From JBOICV01 sp050740255 (GTDB lineage Bacteria; Pseudomonadota; Gammaproteobacteria; Nevskiales; JBOICV01): a stretch of DNA of 64,000 bases. Positions 34,177 to 43,200 of this stretch are shown piece by piece (within the stretch, counting starts at the first letter, position 1; each line of letters starts with the position of its first letter). A program made the position numbers and the translations under genes. Location: contig JBOICV010000171.1 of the NCBI GenBank assembly GCA_050740255.1, positions 25,596 to 89,595 of the forward strand, given 5' to 3'. The notes beneath the pieces were generated by a model. The model was not told where the DNA came from. It saw only the letters and a program-made list of their open reading frames with translations, and ran no database searches.

Positions 34177-35256
34177 TCAGCGCAGGGGTGGCGTCCAGCT
34201 AAACCCGAGCGTTAGCGAGGCGTAGTTCGCATCTTTGTGGCTCAAAGCATCGCTCACATAGCCGAGCGACAGGCCTTTCCAGTTGAGATGCAGGCCGATG
34301 GCCGTCTCGACCGGGAAGACATCCACTCCCATCGAGAAGTCTTGCCGAATCTGCCATGTGCCGGACGCCACTGGAAACAGACGCATTGGCGTAATTCTGA
34401 CGGCCGCTTCGAAGCTGGCGGCGCCGCTGGTATAGCCCAAAACGGCTTGTCCGCGTGGTGGCAGGCGCTGGCTGAAGTCACGCCTGCCTTCCCGTCCGCT
34501 GAAGGTCGGGTTAAAACGCACGAAACCGTCCGCGTCAAATTCGCGGTTATCCGACTGCCCACTCCCGGCCGTGAACGGTGCGTCCTGCCACTCGATCCGG
34601 CCCAGCAGGTCCTGCGCACGCAGCTTGATATACCAGCGTTCATTCAGGGCGTACGACAGCGCCACGTCCAGACTGGCGCCGCGGCCCTGCGGGCGGCTGA
34701 CACGCCGGTCGAGCAGTTTGTCCTCAGTGTAGAAGTAGTCCAGCGCGAGCCGGTACTCGAATTGCGTATCGCTTTGGGCCACGGCCGAGCCGCTGATGCG
34801 GCCGTCCAGCAGGGAATTCGCCTGCCATAGATTCAGCGCCGGCTGAATCACGAAGCGCTCGCCCGGCCCGCTGAAGCGGCGGCCGAGTTGAAGGCCGTGC
34901 ATCGCCACGTGCCGGACCTGGAGCTCCAGCCCAAACTCTTCACCCGGCCTGAATGGCAGTTCGTTCTTGACACGGTGATACAGGCGCGTCGCACCGCGGC
35001 TCGGTTCCACTTGATAAATCCGCTGGGAAATCCGCGCCATTTCCCAGGCCGCCCACCGCATACCCAGGCGGTGGCGTTCGTACAGAAAGCCGTCGCTGCC
35101 GCCCGACAGCGGCGCCTGCCAGTCCTTGGCAAAGTGGTAAATCGGCACCGGCTCGGCGTAACCCCAAACGTCAACATCCGCATACAACGTGGGGCCGGCG
35201 CCTGCCGTAAAGGAAGCGGCGGCTAATAAACAGACACAGTAGCCAAGGTTAGTCAT
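34177..35256 (-). CDS. Putative outer-membrane beta-barrel protein
   Basis: I do not recognise a named family. The 359-residue product starting at ATG 35256 (MTNLGYCVC) has a signal peptide (cleavage near residue 20). Alternating polar/hydrophobic segments of 9-12 residues follow, with frequent Tyr, Trp and Arg at their ends, for example FEYRLALDYFY, LDVALSYALNERWYIKLRAQDL and YASLTLGFSW. The sequence ends in an aromatic beta-strand (ASLTLGFSWTPPLR). This resembles an outer-membrane barrel. It is the first of three exported proteins (barrel, lipoprotein, Kelch) at 34177-38123. An open-frame extension to 35337 is less likely because it hides the signal peptide. Confidence 0.6.
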   Translation of the reverse strand: MTNLGYCVCLLAAASFTAGAGPTLYADVDVWGYAEPVPIYHFAKDWQAPLSGGSDGFLYERHRLGMRWAAWEMARISQRIYQVEPSRGATRLYHRVKNELPFRPGEEFGLELQVRHVAMHGLQLGRRFSGPGERFVIQPALNLWQANSLLDGRISGSAVAQSDTQFEYRLALDYFYTEDKLLDRRVSRPQGRGASLDVALSYALNERWYIKLRAQDLLGRIEWQDAPFTAGSGQSDNREFDADGFVRFNPTFSGREGRRDFSQRLPPRGQAVLGYTSGAASFEAAVRITPMRLFPVASGTWQIRQDFSMGVDVFPVETAIGLHLNWKGLSLGYVSDALSHKDANYASLTLGFSWTPPLR

Positions 35257-35308
35257 GATAAAAAAGTGCCGGCCGCATCCTTCGGCCGGCGCCATGCCCC
35301 CATTTCTC

Positions 35309-36649
35309 CTAGCCCAGCGTTTCGAACGTACCGTCAATGTAGCGGATCAGGATTACCCCATCGCTGGTTTCCTCAAGCGTGCCGACTTGCACGCCGTCCA
35401 CCGTGACCGCGCCGATCACACCCGGCCCACCGGATGCGGGCGTGAATATCATCTCCGCGCCGCTTTCGTTGCGCGCGATGATACGGCTGATCTCCTCCGG
35501 GTTGGCGGCGGCGTTCTCGACAATCAGCGTGACCACCATGGTCGCGCGCGTCAGCACCGCCGTGACATTGCCGACAGGCGTGCCATCCTCCTCCCCCACC
35601 GCGGGATTGCTGGCACCCAACAGGTTCACGGTGACGCTAGCCTGCTGAGCGGGTTGTCCGGCCAGGCTGACGTTGGCGGTAATGCCGAACGCACCGACGA
35701 TGAAGTTGGTGCTGGTGAGCGGGCCATTCGGATTGAAGCTGCGCCCATTGCTCATGCTCCAGTCCAGGCTGACGCTTTCACTCTCGTTGACGTCGCGCAC
35801 CGTGCCGCTGAGGCGGAACGCATCCAGATTAAACACCGGCTCGGCCGTGCCGCAGGCCGTGCTGGTACAACGCAATACCCCGGCCGCCAATAAGCCCTCA
35901 ATGGTGACCGGATTCGCCCCGCCCAAAGACTCCAGCTTGGCTGGACCGGTGAAGTCAGCTTCATCCACGTCTGCTTCGCGGTTGCCCGGATCGTTCTGCG
36001 GGTTTGCGACCTTCTTGATTACAAGACCTGCAGGACCGCTGGCATTGCCGAGGGTCATACGGGCCTGGATCGCCCCGCATCCAACCGACTCAACCATGCC
36101 CGCCAGCGAGGCGGTCAGCGTCGTGATCGCATTGTTGTTCTGGCTGGTCTCACGCGGCGCCACCGCGTCCAGGGCAACCGTGCTGTCGGCCACGCGGCCG
36201 TCAATGTCCAGCTTGTCGTGACCCGCCGGCGTATTGGGTGTGATCACGATGTTCGCGGTCTGCGGATTCTGGCCGGAATCCGTTGACATGAACGCGCAGG
36301 ACGTCGGCCCGTTGTAGGTCGGCGTGTCGTCGCCATTCGGGTCGGCGAAGGTGTCATAGCAATCGCCGATGGCCTGCGCCAAATCCCCCAGCCGGCTGCC
36401 GACACATTCCCGCGCCACCTCGGTGCTATCCGCGGCGGTTTGGATTTGCTGGCCGAACATATCCATCGGCTGTTCCAGACCGTCCGTGGAACCCGCAATC
36501 GTCCGCACCTCGGCGACCAACGCCTTGGCCTCCGCTACCCCTCCCGAGGGCCCTCCCGAGGGCGGATCATCGTCGCTACCGCCACCACCGCACGCCATCA
36601 GTCCGCTACATATCATCGTTACTGCTATCCACCGCATATTGTGTTTCAT
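35309..36649 (-). CDS. Hypothetical lipoprotein with Gly/Asp/Pro-rich tether
   Basis: This is a 446-residue protein with a lipoprotein signal (lipobox LMAC near residue 20), followed by a GGGGSDDDPPSGGPSGG tether. The rest is a long, acidic, Thr/Val-rich exported domain with repeated beta-strand-like segments, including TVNLLGASNPAVGEED and VTAVLTRATMVVTLIVEN. I see no catalytic motif and do not recognise the family. Cysteines recur (about 80, 120, 195, 260), suggesting disulfides. It lies between the barrel protein and the Kelch protein, with the barrel gene 52 bp downstream, so joint expression is likely. Confidence 0.65.
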   Translation of the reverse strand: MKHNMRWIAVTMICSGLMACGGGGSDDDPPSGGPSGGVAEAKALVAEVRTIAGSTDGLEQPMDMFGQQIQTAADSTEVARECVGSRLGDLAQAIGDCYDTFADPNGDDTPTYNGPTSCAFMSTDSGQNPQTANIVITPNTPAGHDKLDIDGRVADSTVALDAVAPRETSQNNNAITTLTASLAGMVESVGCGAIQARMTLGNASGPAGLVIKKVANPQNDPGNREADVDEADFTGPAKLESLGGANPVTIEGLLAAGVLRCTSTACGTAEPVFNLDAFRLSGTVRDVNESESVSLDWSMSNGRSFNPNGPLTSTNFIVGAFGITANVSLAGQPAQQASVTVNLLGASNPAVGEEDGTPVGNVTAVLTRATMVVTLIVENAAANPEEISRIIARNESGAEMIFTPASGGPGVIGAVTVDGVQVGTLEETSDGVILIRYIDGTFETLG

Positions 36650-36764
36650 CGTCTCCTCCCGCCTGAATGTTTAGAAATGGGTACCACTGTTCATCACCGC
36701 AAAAATCCCCCCGTTTCCCATCTACCACCTCCCACAAATGCAAGCGTCTCGCTCGTATAGAAAA

Positions 36765-38123
36765 TCAGTGGTAAATATCACTGAGCCGGTCCCATAAACT
36801 GGGCTTGGCGGGCGTCAGCGAGTCGCAGCCTTCGATCGCAACTCCGTCGAAAGTGCGTCCGTCCAGGCAGGCCTGTGTGTCACTGCCGTCTATTCCGGTT
36901 TCGCGCTTCTCGAAGTGCAGTACGACATCTGCGTCGCCATCCCGATCCACGTCTTTGACATGAGCGCGGTTATGCGCTTCGCTGCAGTCGCGCTCGCTCG
37001 GCACCTCGGCGTCCCCGAAACAGACAGTGGCGACATCAATTCGCCGTGCATCGAAATCGGTTGTGGTCAGCACCGCAACCGAAATTACCTCCTTCGGCTT
37101 GAGGTTTAAGAGGTGCGTAGCGCTGCCGCGCTTGATCTTGATAGTCACCACGAGCGGCGCGGGGATAGCGGTAAATGACTCAACCGACGCCAAAAGGTTT
37201 CCTGGAATGTCAGCGCCACCGATAGCGTAGAGCGTGCTACCGACAACAGCCGTCGCCAGCCCGTTGCGTGCCGTCAACATGGACGTCGAGCTGGTCCAGC
37301 TGTCTGTGCTCGGGTCGTAAACCTCAACTGTGTCAAGCGCGTTGTTTGTGGCGGTTTGCCCGCCCGCTACGTAAATCTTTCCGTTCAGGACCCCCGCCGA
37401 CAGAAGTTGTCTTGGCGTTGGCATCGCCGAACCGCTGCTCCAGGTATCTGTCGCCGGATCGTAAACCTCAACGATTCCGGACTCGGCAAATGCCTGGGAC
37501 TGGCCGCCGATCACATAGAGCTTCCCATCCACCACCGCCCCCGCGACAAAAGTGCGCGGCGTCGGCATGGATGCCTTCGAAGACCAAGTGTCACTGACGG
37601 GATCGTAAACCTCGAGCGTGTCCAATGGCGTGCAGGGACCGCATTGACGCATGCCGCCGGCCACGTACAGCTTCCCGCCAATGACGCCTGCGGCTGTACT
37701 GTTGCGCGAAGAGGGCATCGGCGCCCGCGTAGTCCAGGTGTCGGTAAGCGGATCGTAGACTTCCAGCAGGCCGGTGACGCCGGGGATGCAATCTGAATTG
37801 AGGCAGCCCCCCACAACGTAAAGCTTGCCGTCAATGACACCACCGGACGCAAGGGCACGGCCACTGGGCGTCGGCGTCAGGTTGGACCAGGTATCGGTAA
37901 CAGGGTTGTATACCTCGCTGGCAGTCTTGCCGGCAGACCCTGACCCACCCATGGCATAAATCCGGCCGTCAATCGCAGCGGCGACCAGGGCAACACGATC
38001 GTTGTTCATCGGGGCTTTAGCCGTCCAGCTCCCCACCGAAAGAGCCGCCGGACTTACCCCAAGGGCTAAGCAGACCAGCGGTATGCGCACCAGCATCATC
38101 CGAGCAGTGGTTTCGCGTTTCAT
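36765..38123 (-). CDS. Secreted Kelch-repeat protein
   Basis: The 452-residue protein has a signal peptide (about 1-30), then at least six Kelch repeats forming a beta-propeller (about 35-315). Each repeat shows the pattern GGKLYVxGG ... LExYDPxTDTW, for example GKLYVAGG, DGKLYVIGGQ and GKIYVAGGQ. A C-terminal domain follows (about 325-430) with LLNLKPKEVISVAVLTTTDFDA, VDRDGDADVVLHF and DGVAIEGCDS, a domain often seen at the end of secreted bacterial proteins. No enzyme motif is visible. Binding or adhesion is possible, but function is unknown. Confidence 0.85.
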   Translation of the reverse strand: MKRETTARMMLVRIPLVCLALGVSPAALSVGSWTAKAPMNNDRVALVAAAIDGRIYAMGGSGSAGKTASEVYNPVTDTWSNLTPTPSGRALASGGVIDGKLYVVGGCLNSDCIPGVTGLLEVYDPLTDTWTTRAPMPSSRNSTAAGVIGGKLYVAGGMRQCGPCTPLDTLEVYDPVSDTWSSKASMPTPRTFVAGAVVDGKLYVIGGQSQAFAESGIVEVYDPATDTWSSGSAMPTPRQLLSAGVLNGKIYVAGGQTATNNALDTVEVYDPSTDSWTSSTSMLTARNGLATAVVGSTLYAIGGADIPGNLLASVESFTAIPAPLVVTIKIKRGSATHLLNLKPKEVISVAVLTTTDFDARRIDVATVCFGDAEVPSERDCSEAHNRAHVKDVDRDGDADVVLHFEKRETGIDGSDTQACLDGRTFDGVAIEGCDSLTPAKPSLWDRLSDIYH

Positions 38124-38200
38124 GGCACTGACCTCCTCGTTATCGTTCGCTGAGGATGGACGCGGCGCTCGTCCCGCACCATTAGCCAGAGGTCTTAGCC

Positions 38201-38273
38201 AAGGTCTTAAGACTTTCGGCTAATTCGGAGGCACTAAAACTAGCCACATGGCCAATTTCGCTGGAAGCGAAAT
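38201..38273. promoter_or_regulatory. Two palindromes between the Kelch gene and the sensor kinase
   Basis: GTCTTAAGAC (38204-38213) is a perfect 10-bp palindrome within AAGGTCTTAAGACTTT. ATTTCGC-TGGAA-GCGAAAT (38255-38273) is a perfect 7-bp hairpin. Both lie in the divergent gap between a leftward Kelch gene and a rightward sensor kinase. They could be operator sites; no regulator is assigned. Confidence 0.4.
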
Positions 38274-38311
38274 CAATCTAAGGTATTGCCATTCAGTGGG
38301 GACCACCCGCG

Positions 38312-40168
38312 ATGGATGCCTTCGCTCTCAACGCCACTACAATGCCAGTACAAGGGCTGGGGGAGCGCACGTGGGCGCGACGACCGACGATGCAAAACAA
38401 CGCGCAGGCTAAGGTGTCTGGCAGCGCGACAGCTACCGCTCCAGCGAAGACGCTGGAGGGTGAACTGCTGGATACGTTCGCCAATCAGGGTATCGGGCTG
38501 ACCGTCGGGTTCATTGGATGGTTCGGCATCGTGACCTTGATTATGGCGCGCCACATCGCCGCGCCAATGGCAGCCGCATGGTTCGTCGTAAGTGTGCTCC
38601 ATCTGCTGGGACGAAGAAGGATTCTGGGCGCGCTGCCCACCACCGACCCGGGTTTGCAAAGAATGCGCTTGCGCGTACCTGCGTTGCTCAGCGCTATCGG
38701 TGCCGTGATACATGTCTTACCGCTTGGCATTTTCCCCGTGCTGTCGCTCGGCGAACGCGCGGTGATCTCGCTTCTGTTTCTCAGCAATTGCACCGGCGGC
38801 GCCTCTGCCGCGGCGGGCTACGGACCGGTCTTTTACCCCTATATAGCGATCGCGCTGGGCTCGCTCGCACTCGCCTGGGGTCTGAGTCCTGACGTCATCG
38901 GGACCCACGGGGTCGCTCCCTTCCTGGCGGTGCTGGTCGCTGCCTACGGCATGTTTCTCATCGGGATTGCTCGGAATAATTTTCGTGCCTTCAAGGAGTC
39001 GTACGAGATACGCTCGCAGCAGAGGGAGTTGAATGAGAAGCTCTCCGATGCACTCGCGCAGGCTGAATCTGCGAACCGGGCCAAGACCCGCTTTCTAGCT
39101 TCTGCCAGCCACGATTTGCGTCAGCCTATCCACACACTGTCGCTGTTCAGCGCGGCCTTGTCTATGCAAAAGCTCGACGACAAGACGCGCGACATCGCCA
39201 ACCACATGAATGTGGCGCTGGAGACCCTCGCCTCGCAACTGGATGCGTTGCTCGACGTCTCAAAGCTCGATGCGGGGGTGATGGAGAAACATGTTGCGGT
39301 GTTCGACCTCAATCCCATGCTGAAACGCCTAGCAGAGGAATTTCGATCGCTGTGCGCCGACAACGGTTTGCGCTTCGAGTACGGCAGCGTTGACCAACCG
39401 GTCTATGTGGAGACCGACGCCGCGCTGCTGGAACGCGTGCTGCGCAACCTGCTTGCGAATGCGGTGAAGTATACCGACGCGGGTGCAGTCTCCCTGCGGG
39501 CGTTGAATAGCGGCGGCCAGCCACGCCTGCAAATCAGCGACACCGGCCGCGGGATTCCTGCCGGCGAGCACGAACGCGTGTTCGAGGAGTTTTATCAACT
39601 AGAAAATCCGGAGCGCGACCGCCGCAAGGGGTTGGGCCTGGGTCTTGCCATCGTCCGGCGGCTGGTGGACATGCTGGGTATCGGCTTGACCATGCAATCC
39701 GCGCCCGGCGTGGGCACGACCTTTGAGTTGCAGCTTGCTGCCGCCGGTTCGGCCGCGCTGCCCGCAGCGGAGAACGCGCGGGAGCCAGATTCGCGCACAC
39801 GGGGCTTGCGTGTGCTCGTCATTGACGATGAGGCCGCGGTGCGCACAGGCATGCAAACCCTGCTTGAGGCCATGGGCTATGAGGTGGCGCTGGCCGATTC
39901 CACTGAGCATGCAGTGCAGGAGGCACGCGCGCAGCTTCCGCAACTCCTGCTGGCCGATTTGCGGTTGCGCGGCTCGGATACTGGAATTCAGGCCATACAG
40001 GCGGTCAGGGAGTTGGTGCCGCGCGTGCCGGCGCTGTTGATCAGCGGCGATACTGCGCCAGCCCGCCTCAAGGAAGCCCAGCAGGCCGGCATTAAACTGC
40101 TGCATAAGCCGGTGGCGCTTAGCGACCTTCGCCAGTCCATTCACGAAGTTTGTGGGCAGATATCCTAG
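38312..40168 (+). CDS. Membrane hybrid sensor histidine kinase
   Basis: The 618-residue frame has about six membrane helices in residues 60-225 (for example IGLTVGFIGWFGIVTLIMA and VAPFLAVLVAAYGMFLIGI). A linker coiled-coil and HisKA domain follow, with phospho-acceptor His267 in SASHDLRQP. HATPase_c has NLLANAVKYT, DTGRGIP and GLGLAIVRR. The C-terminal receiver domain has Asp549 in LLLADLRLRGSD. ATG 38312 is the longest start; no good ribosome-binding site supports it, and an internal ATG about 27 codons in is possible. It is just upstream of the giant fusion gene and probably phosphorelays to the NarL-type regulator at 45981. Confidence 0.85.
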   Translation: MDAFALNATTMPVQGLGERTWARRPTMQNNAQAKVSGSATATAPAKTLEGELLDTFANQGIGLTVGFIGWFGIVTLIMARHIAAPMAAAWFVVSVLHLLGRRRILGALPTTDPGLQRMRLRVPALLSAIGAVIHVLPLGIFPVLSLGERAVISLLFLSNCTGGASAAAGYGPVFYPYIAIALGSLALAWGLSPDVIGTHGVAPFLAVLVAAYGMFLIGIARNNFRAFKESYEIRSQQRELNEKLSDALAQAESANRAKTRFLASASHDLRQPIHTLSLFSAALSMQKLDDKTRDIANHMNVALETLASQLDALLDVSKLDAGVMEKHVAVFDLNPMLKRLAEEFRSLCADNGLRFEYGSVDQPVYVETDAALLERVLRNLLANAVKYTDAGAVSLRALNSGGQPRLQISDTGRGIPAGEHERVFEEFYQLENPERDRRKGLGLGLAIVRRLVDMLGIGLTMQSAPGVGTTFELQLAAAGSAALPAAENAREPDSRTRGLRVLVIDDEAAVRTGMQTLLEAMGYEVALADSTEHAVQEARAQLPQLLLADLRLRGSDTGIQAIQAVRELVPRVPALLISGDTAPARLKEAQQAGIKLLHKPVALSDLRQSIHEVCGQIS

Positions 40169-40230
40169 GGAAGCTAAGAATCGCGGGGCGGGATTAACAA
40201 GAAGTTCAAATAGCATTCCGGGAGGGCAGC

Positions 40231-43200
40231 ATGGGCGAAACGCGCAAGGGCGAGAAGCCGCAGGCGCGCTGGCTGGCGCGTGACTTTGGCGAACTGCTGC
40301 GCGAGCAACAGCAGTCTCCATCCAGGATTTTTGATCTGTTGATCGTCGGCAGCGGCTACGGCGGCGCGGTGGCGGCAGCCGAGCTGGCTGGTTGCAGGGC
40401 GGAAGGAGCAACCGACGCCATTTCCGTCGGCGTGCTGGAGCGCGGCAGGGAGTACCTGCCGGGCACGTTCCCCTCGCGCTTGAGCGAACTGCCCAACCAT
40501 GTGCGCTTCAGCATGCCGGGCGCCAGCAGCCCGCGGCGCGCGCGCGAGGGCCTATTCGATCTGCGGCTCGGAGCGGAGGTGAACGTCATTGTCGCCAATG
40601 GCCTGGGCGGCGGTTCCCTGATCAACGCCGGCGTCATGGAGATTCCGCGCGACGAAGTCTTCGACGACCGCTGGCCGCAGAACCTGCGCAACGGCGTGCA
40701 ACTGGGAGACTGCTACCAGAACGCGAAGCTTCGTCTCGGCGCAATGTTCGGCGGCAAGGACAACACCATCGCCGATCACCCGGAGGGCGGCGATGCGCTG
40801 AGCAAGCATCAGGCCTTCAAGAAACTCGGGAAGCAAGGTGAATTCCGGCGCGCAGCAATTACTGTGGCGATGTGCGACCGCAGCGACGTCGATACCCGCG
40901 TCGAGTACAAGGCCTGCAAGCGCTGCGGCGATTGCGCCACGGGCTGCAACTACGGCGCCAAGGTGTCGCTGGACACCAATCTGTTGGTGCAAGCCGTGCG
41001 CCGCGGCGCGCAGATATACACCGGCGCCACCGTGCTGCGCCTCGACCGCGAATCCGACACGGAACCGTGGCTGGTGTATACAACCTACACCGACGAGCTT
41101 TTGAGCCGCCGCCAGGGCGCCGCGGTGCAGATTCGTGCGCGTAAGGTGATTCTCGCGGCGGGCACGCTGGGCTCGACCGAGATTCTGCTGCGTTCGCGCC
41201 AGGCGAATCCGTTGCTCAAATTCTCCAGCGAGCTGGGCCGGCATTTTTCCACCAACGGCGACATGATTGCAGCGGGTTATGACCAGCAACACGAGCAGAA
41301 AGAAGGGGTCAACGCCGTCGCCGACGAGACGCAGACACCGCTAGAGCGCAAGGTCGGACCGACCATTACCGGCATCATTGATGTAAAGCGCGCTTCGAAA
41401 TGCGGCGGTTTCCGGGGACCGCTGGTGCTGGAAGAACTCGCCGTGCCGGGCGCGCTGCGCGTGGCGTTCGAGGAGCTTTACACCACCGGCAGCATGCTGC
41501 ACTGGCTGGGCCAGAAGGACGGTAGCAAGCATAAATACGGCCATCCGGAGATCGACCCTTTCGCCGTGCGTCCGCAGGCGATCCGCCGCACCCAAATTTA
41601 CGCCGCCATGGGCGATGACGGTGCGCAGGGACTGCTGTGGCTACAGCAGCAGCCGGAGACGACGCTCTGCGACGGCGCCATCCGCGTGGACTGGCCGGGT
41701 GTCAACAAGCTCCCGTTATTCGATGCGCAACTCGAGACGCTGGCGCGCCGGGCCAGGGATGCGAAGCTGGGTGGCATCACGATCGCCAATCCCCTGTGGC
41801 AGTTGTTGCCGGGCGCGATGGAAGAGTTGATCCACGGCCAGCGCGGGCCGCTGCTGACCGTGCATCCGCTCGGCGGCTGCGCCATGGGGGACGACGTAGC
41901 AAGCGGGGTGGTGGATGAGTTCGGCCGAGTGTTTGACGGACGCGTCGGAGGCCAGCCGAAGACGGTATACAGCGACTTGGTTGTACTCGACGGCTCGATC
42001 GTGCCCTGCGCGCTCGGCACCAATCCAGCGCTGACCATCGCCGCGCTGGCGCTGCGCGCGGTGGCGGAATTGAAGCAACCCGGGAACTGGAATCTTTGCG
42101 CGGCTACGGCAGCGCCGAAACCGCTGCCGCCGCGCCCCTGGTTTCGCAACGCGGAGGATGATTTCAAGAATGCGAAGCCGGTGCCGACGGAAGGAGAGTT
42201 CACCGAGCGCCTGGTCGGCCCCGTATCCTTGAAGCAGGCGGATGGATCGCCGAAGGAGTTTATCGCCGAGCTGACACTTCACTATGAGAATAAGCCGCTG
42301 CGCGAACTGGTGCAGGCGGAGGAACTGGAAAAGGGGCGAGGCCCGGCCGACGGGTCGATAGAAAAGAAACCAGCCCCGACTACCAGACAGCTAGTGCTAA
42401 GAAAGGACAGCACGCTGCGCTTCTACGACTGCAAGAACCATCGCGAGATTGAGGACGAAAACTGTACGCATGAACGACGCGAGCAGCGCCGCGTGACGGA
42501 TGCGCTGTTCACGGCTGAGCTGAGCGGCACGCTGACCATCATGCAACGGGAGGAGTCCACAAGCTGTGGCCGCGGCCGGCGCGCGCTGCGTGCTTGGCTC
42601 AGCAATCGCGGCGCGCGTGATCTATGGCAGATGTTGCTGCGCAAGCCGCTGGACAGACTGTGGCAGTGGCCGCTGGAGAAACTGGGCAAGGTAGCCAAGC
42701 CGCGCAAGGTGCAGGAAAAAAGAAGCTGGCTTAAACGTATCTGGCAGGTGCTGCGCATGCCGGCGCAGTTCTGGACACTGGCAACCCATGCCGGTGAAGT
42801 GCGCTTGTTCGAGTACAAATTGACGATACAAAAAACGCTGCCGTATGACGACAAGCGCTTCCATTGGAAGGCGTGTGAGTCCCAGACGCTGATCGGGCGC
42901 AAGCGCATTACCTACGCGCGTCCCAGCAATCCTTGGCGGCAGTTGATGGAGATGCGGGTGGAGGGATTGCCCGGGCTGGTGAAATCCGGAAGCCCTGCCG
43001 TGCTGGCGCTGGACAACCGCTATATGGCGAACCGGTCCATTCCTCTATTCCGCATCGCCAGCCAGCAGGATCAGGCCACAGCCCTGACCGATCTCGCCGC
43101 GCTCGGCGCCTACTTCGCGCGCCTCATGCTCAGCATCCATCTGTGGAATATGCGTCTGCCGGAACCACCACGAGCGCGGGAACTCAAGCTGCTGCCACAG

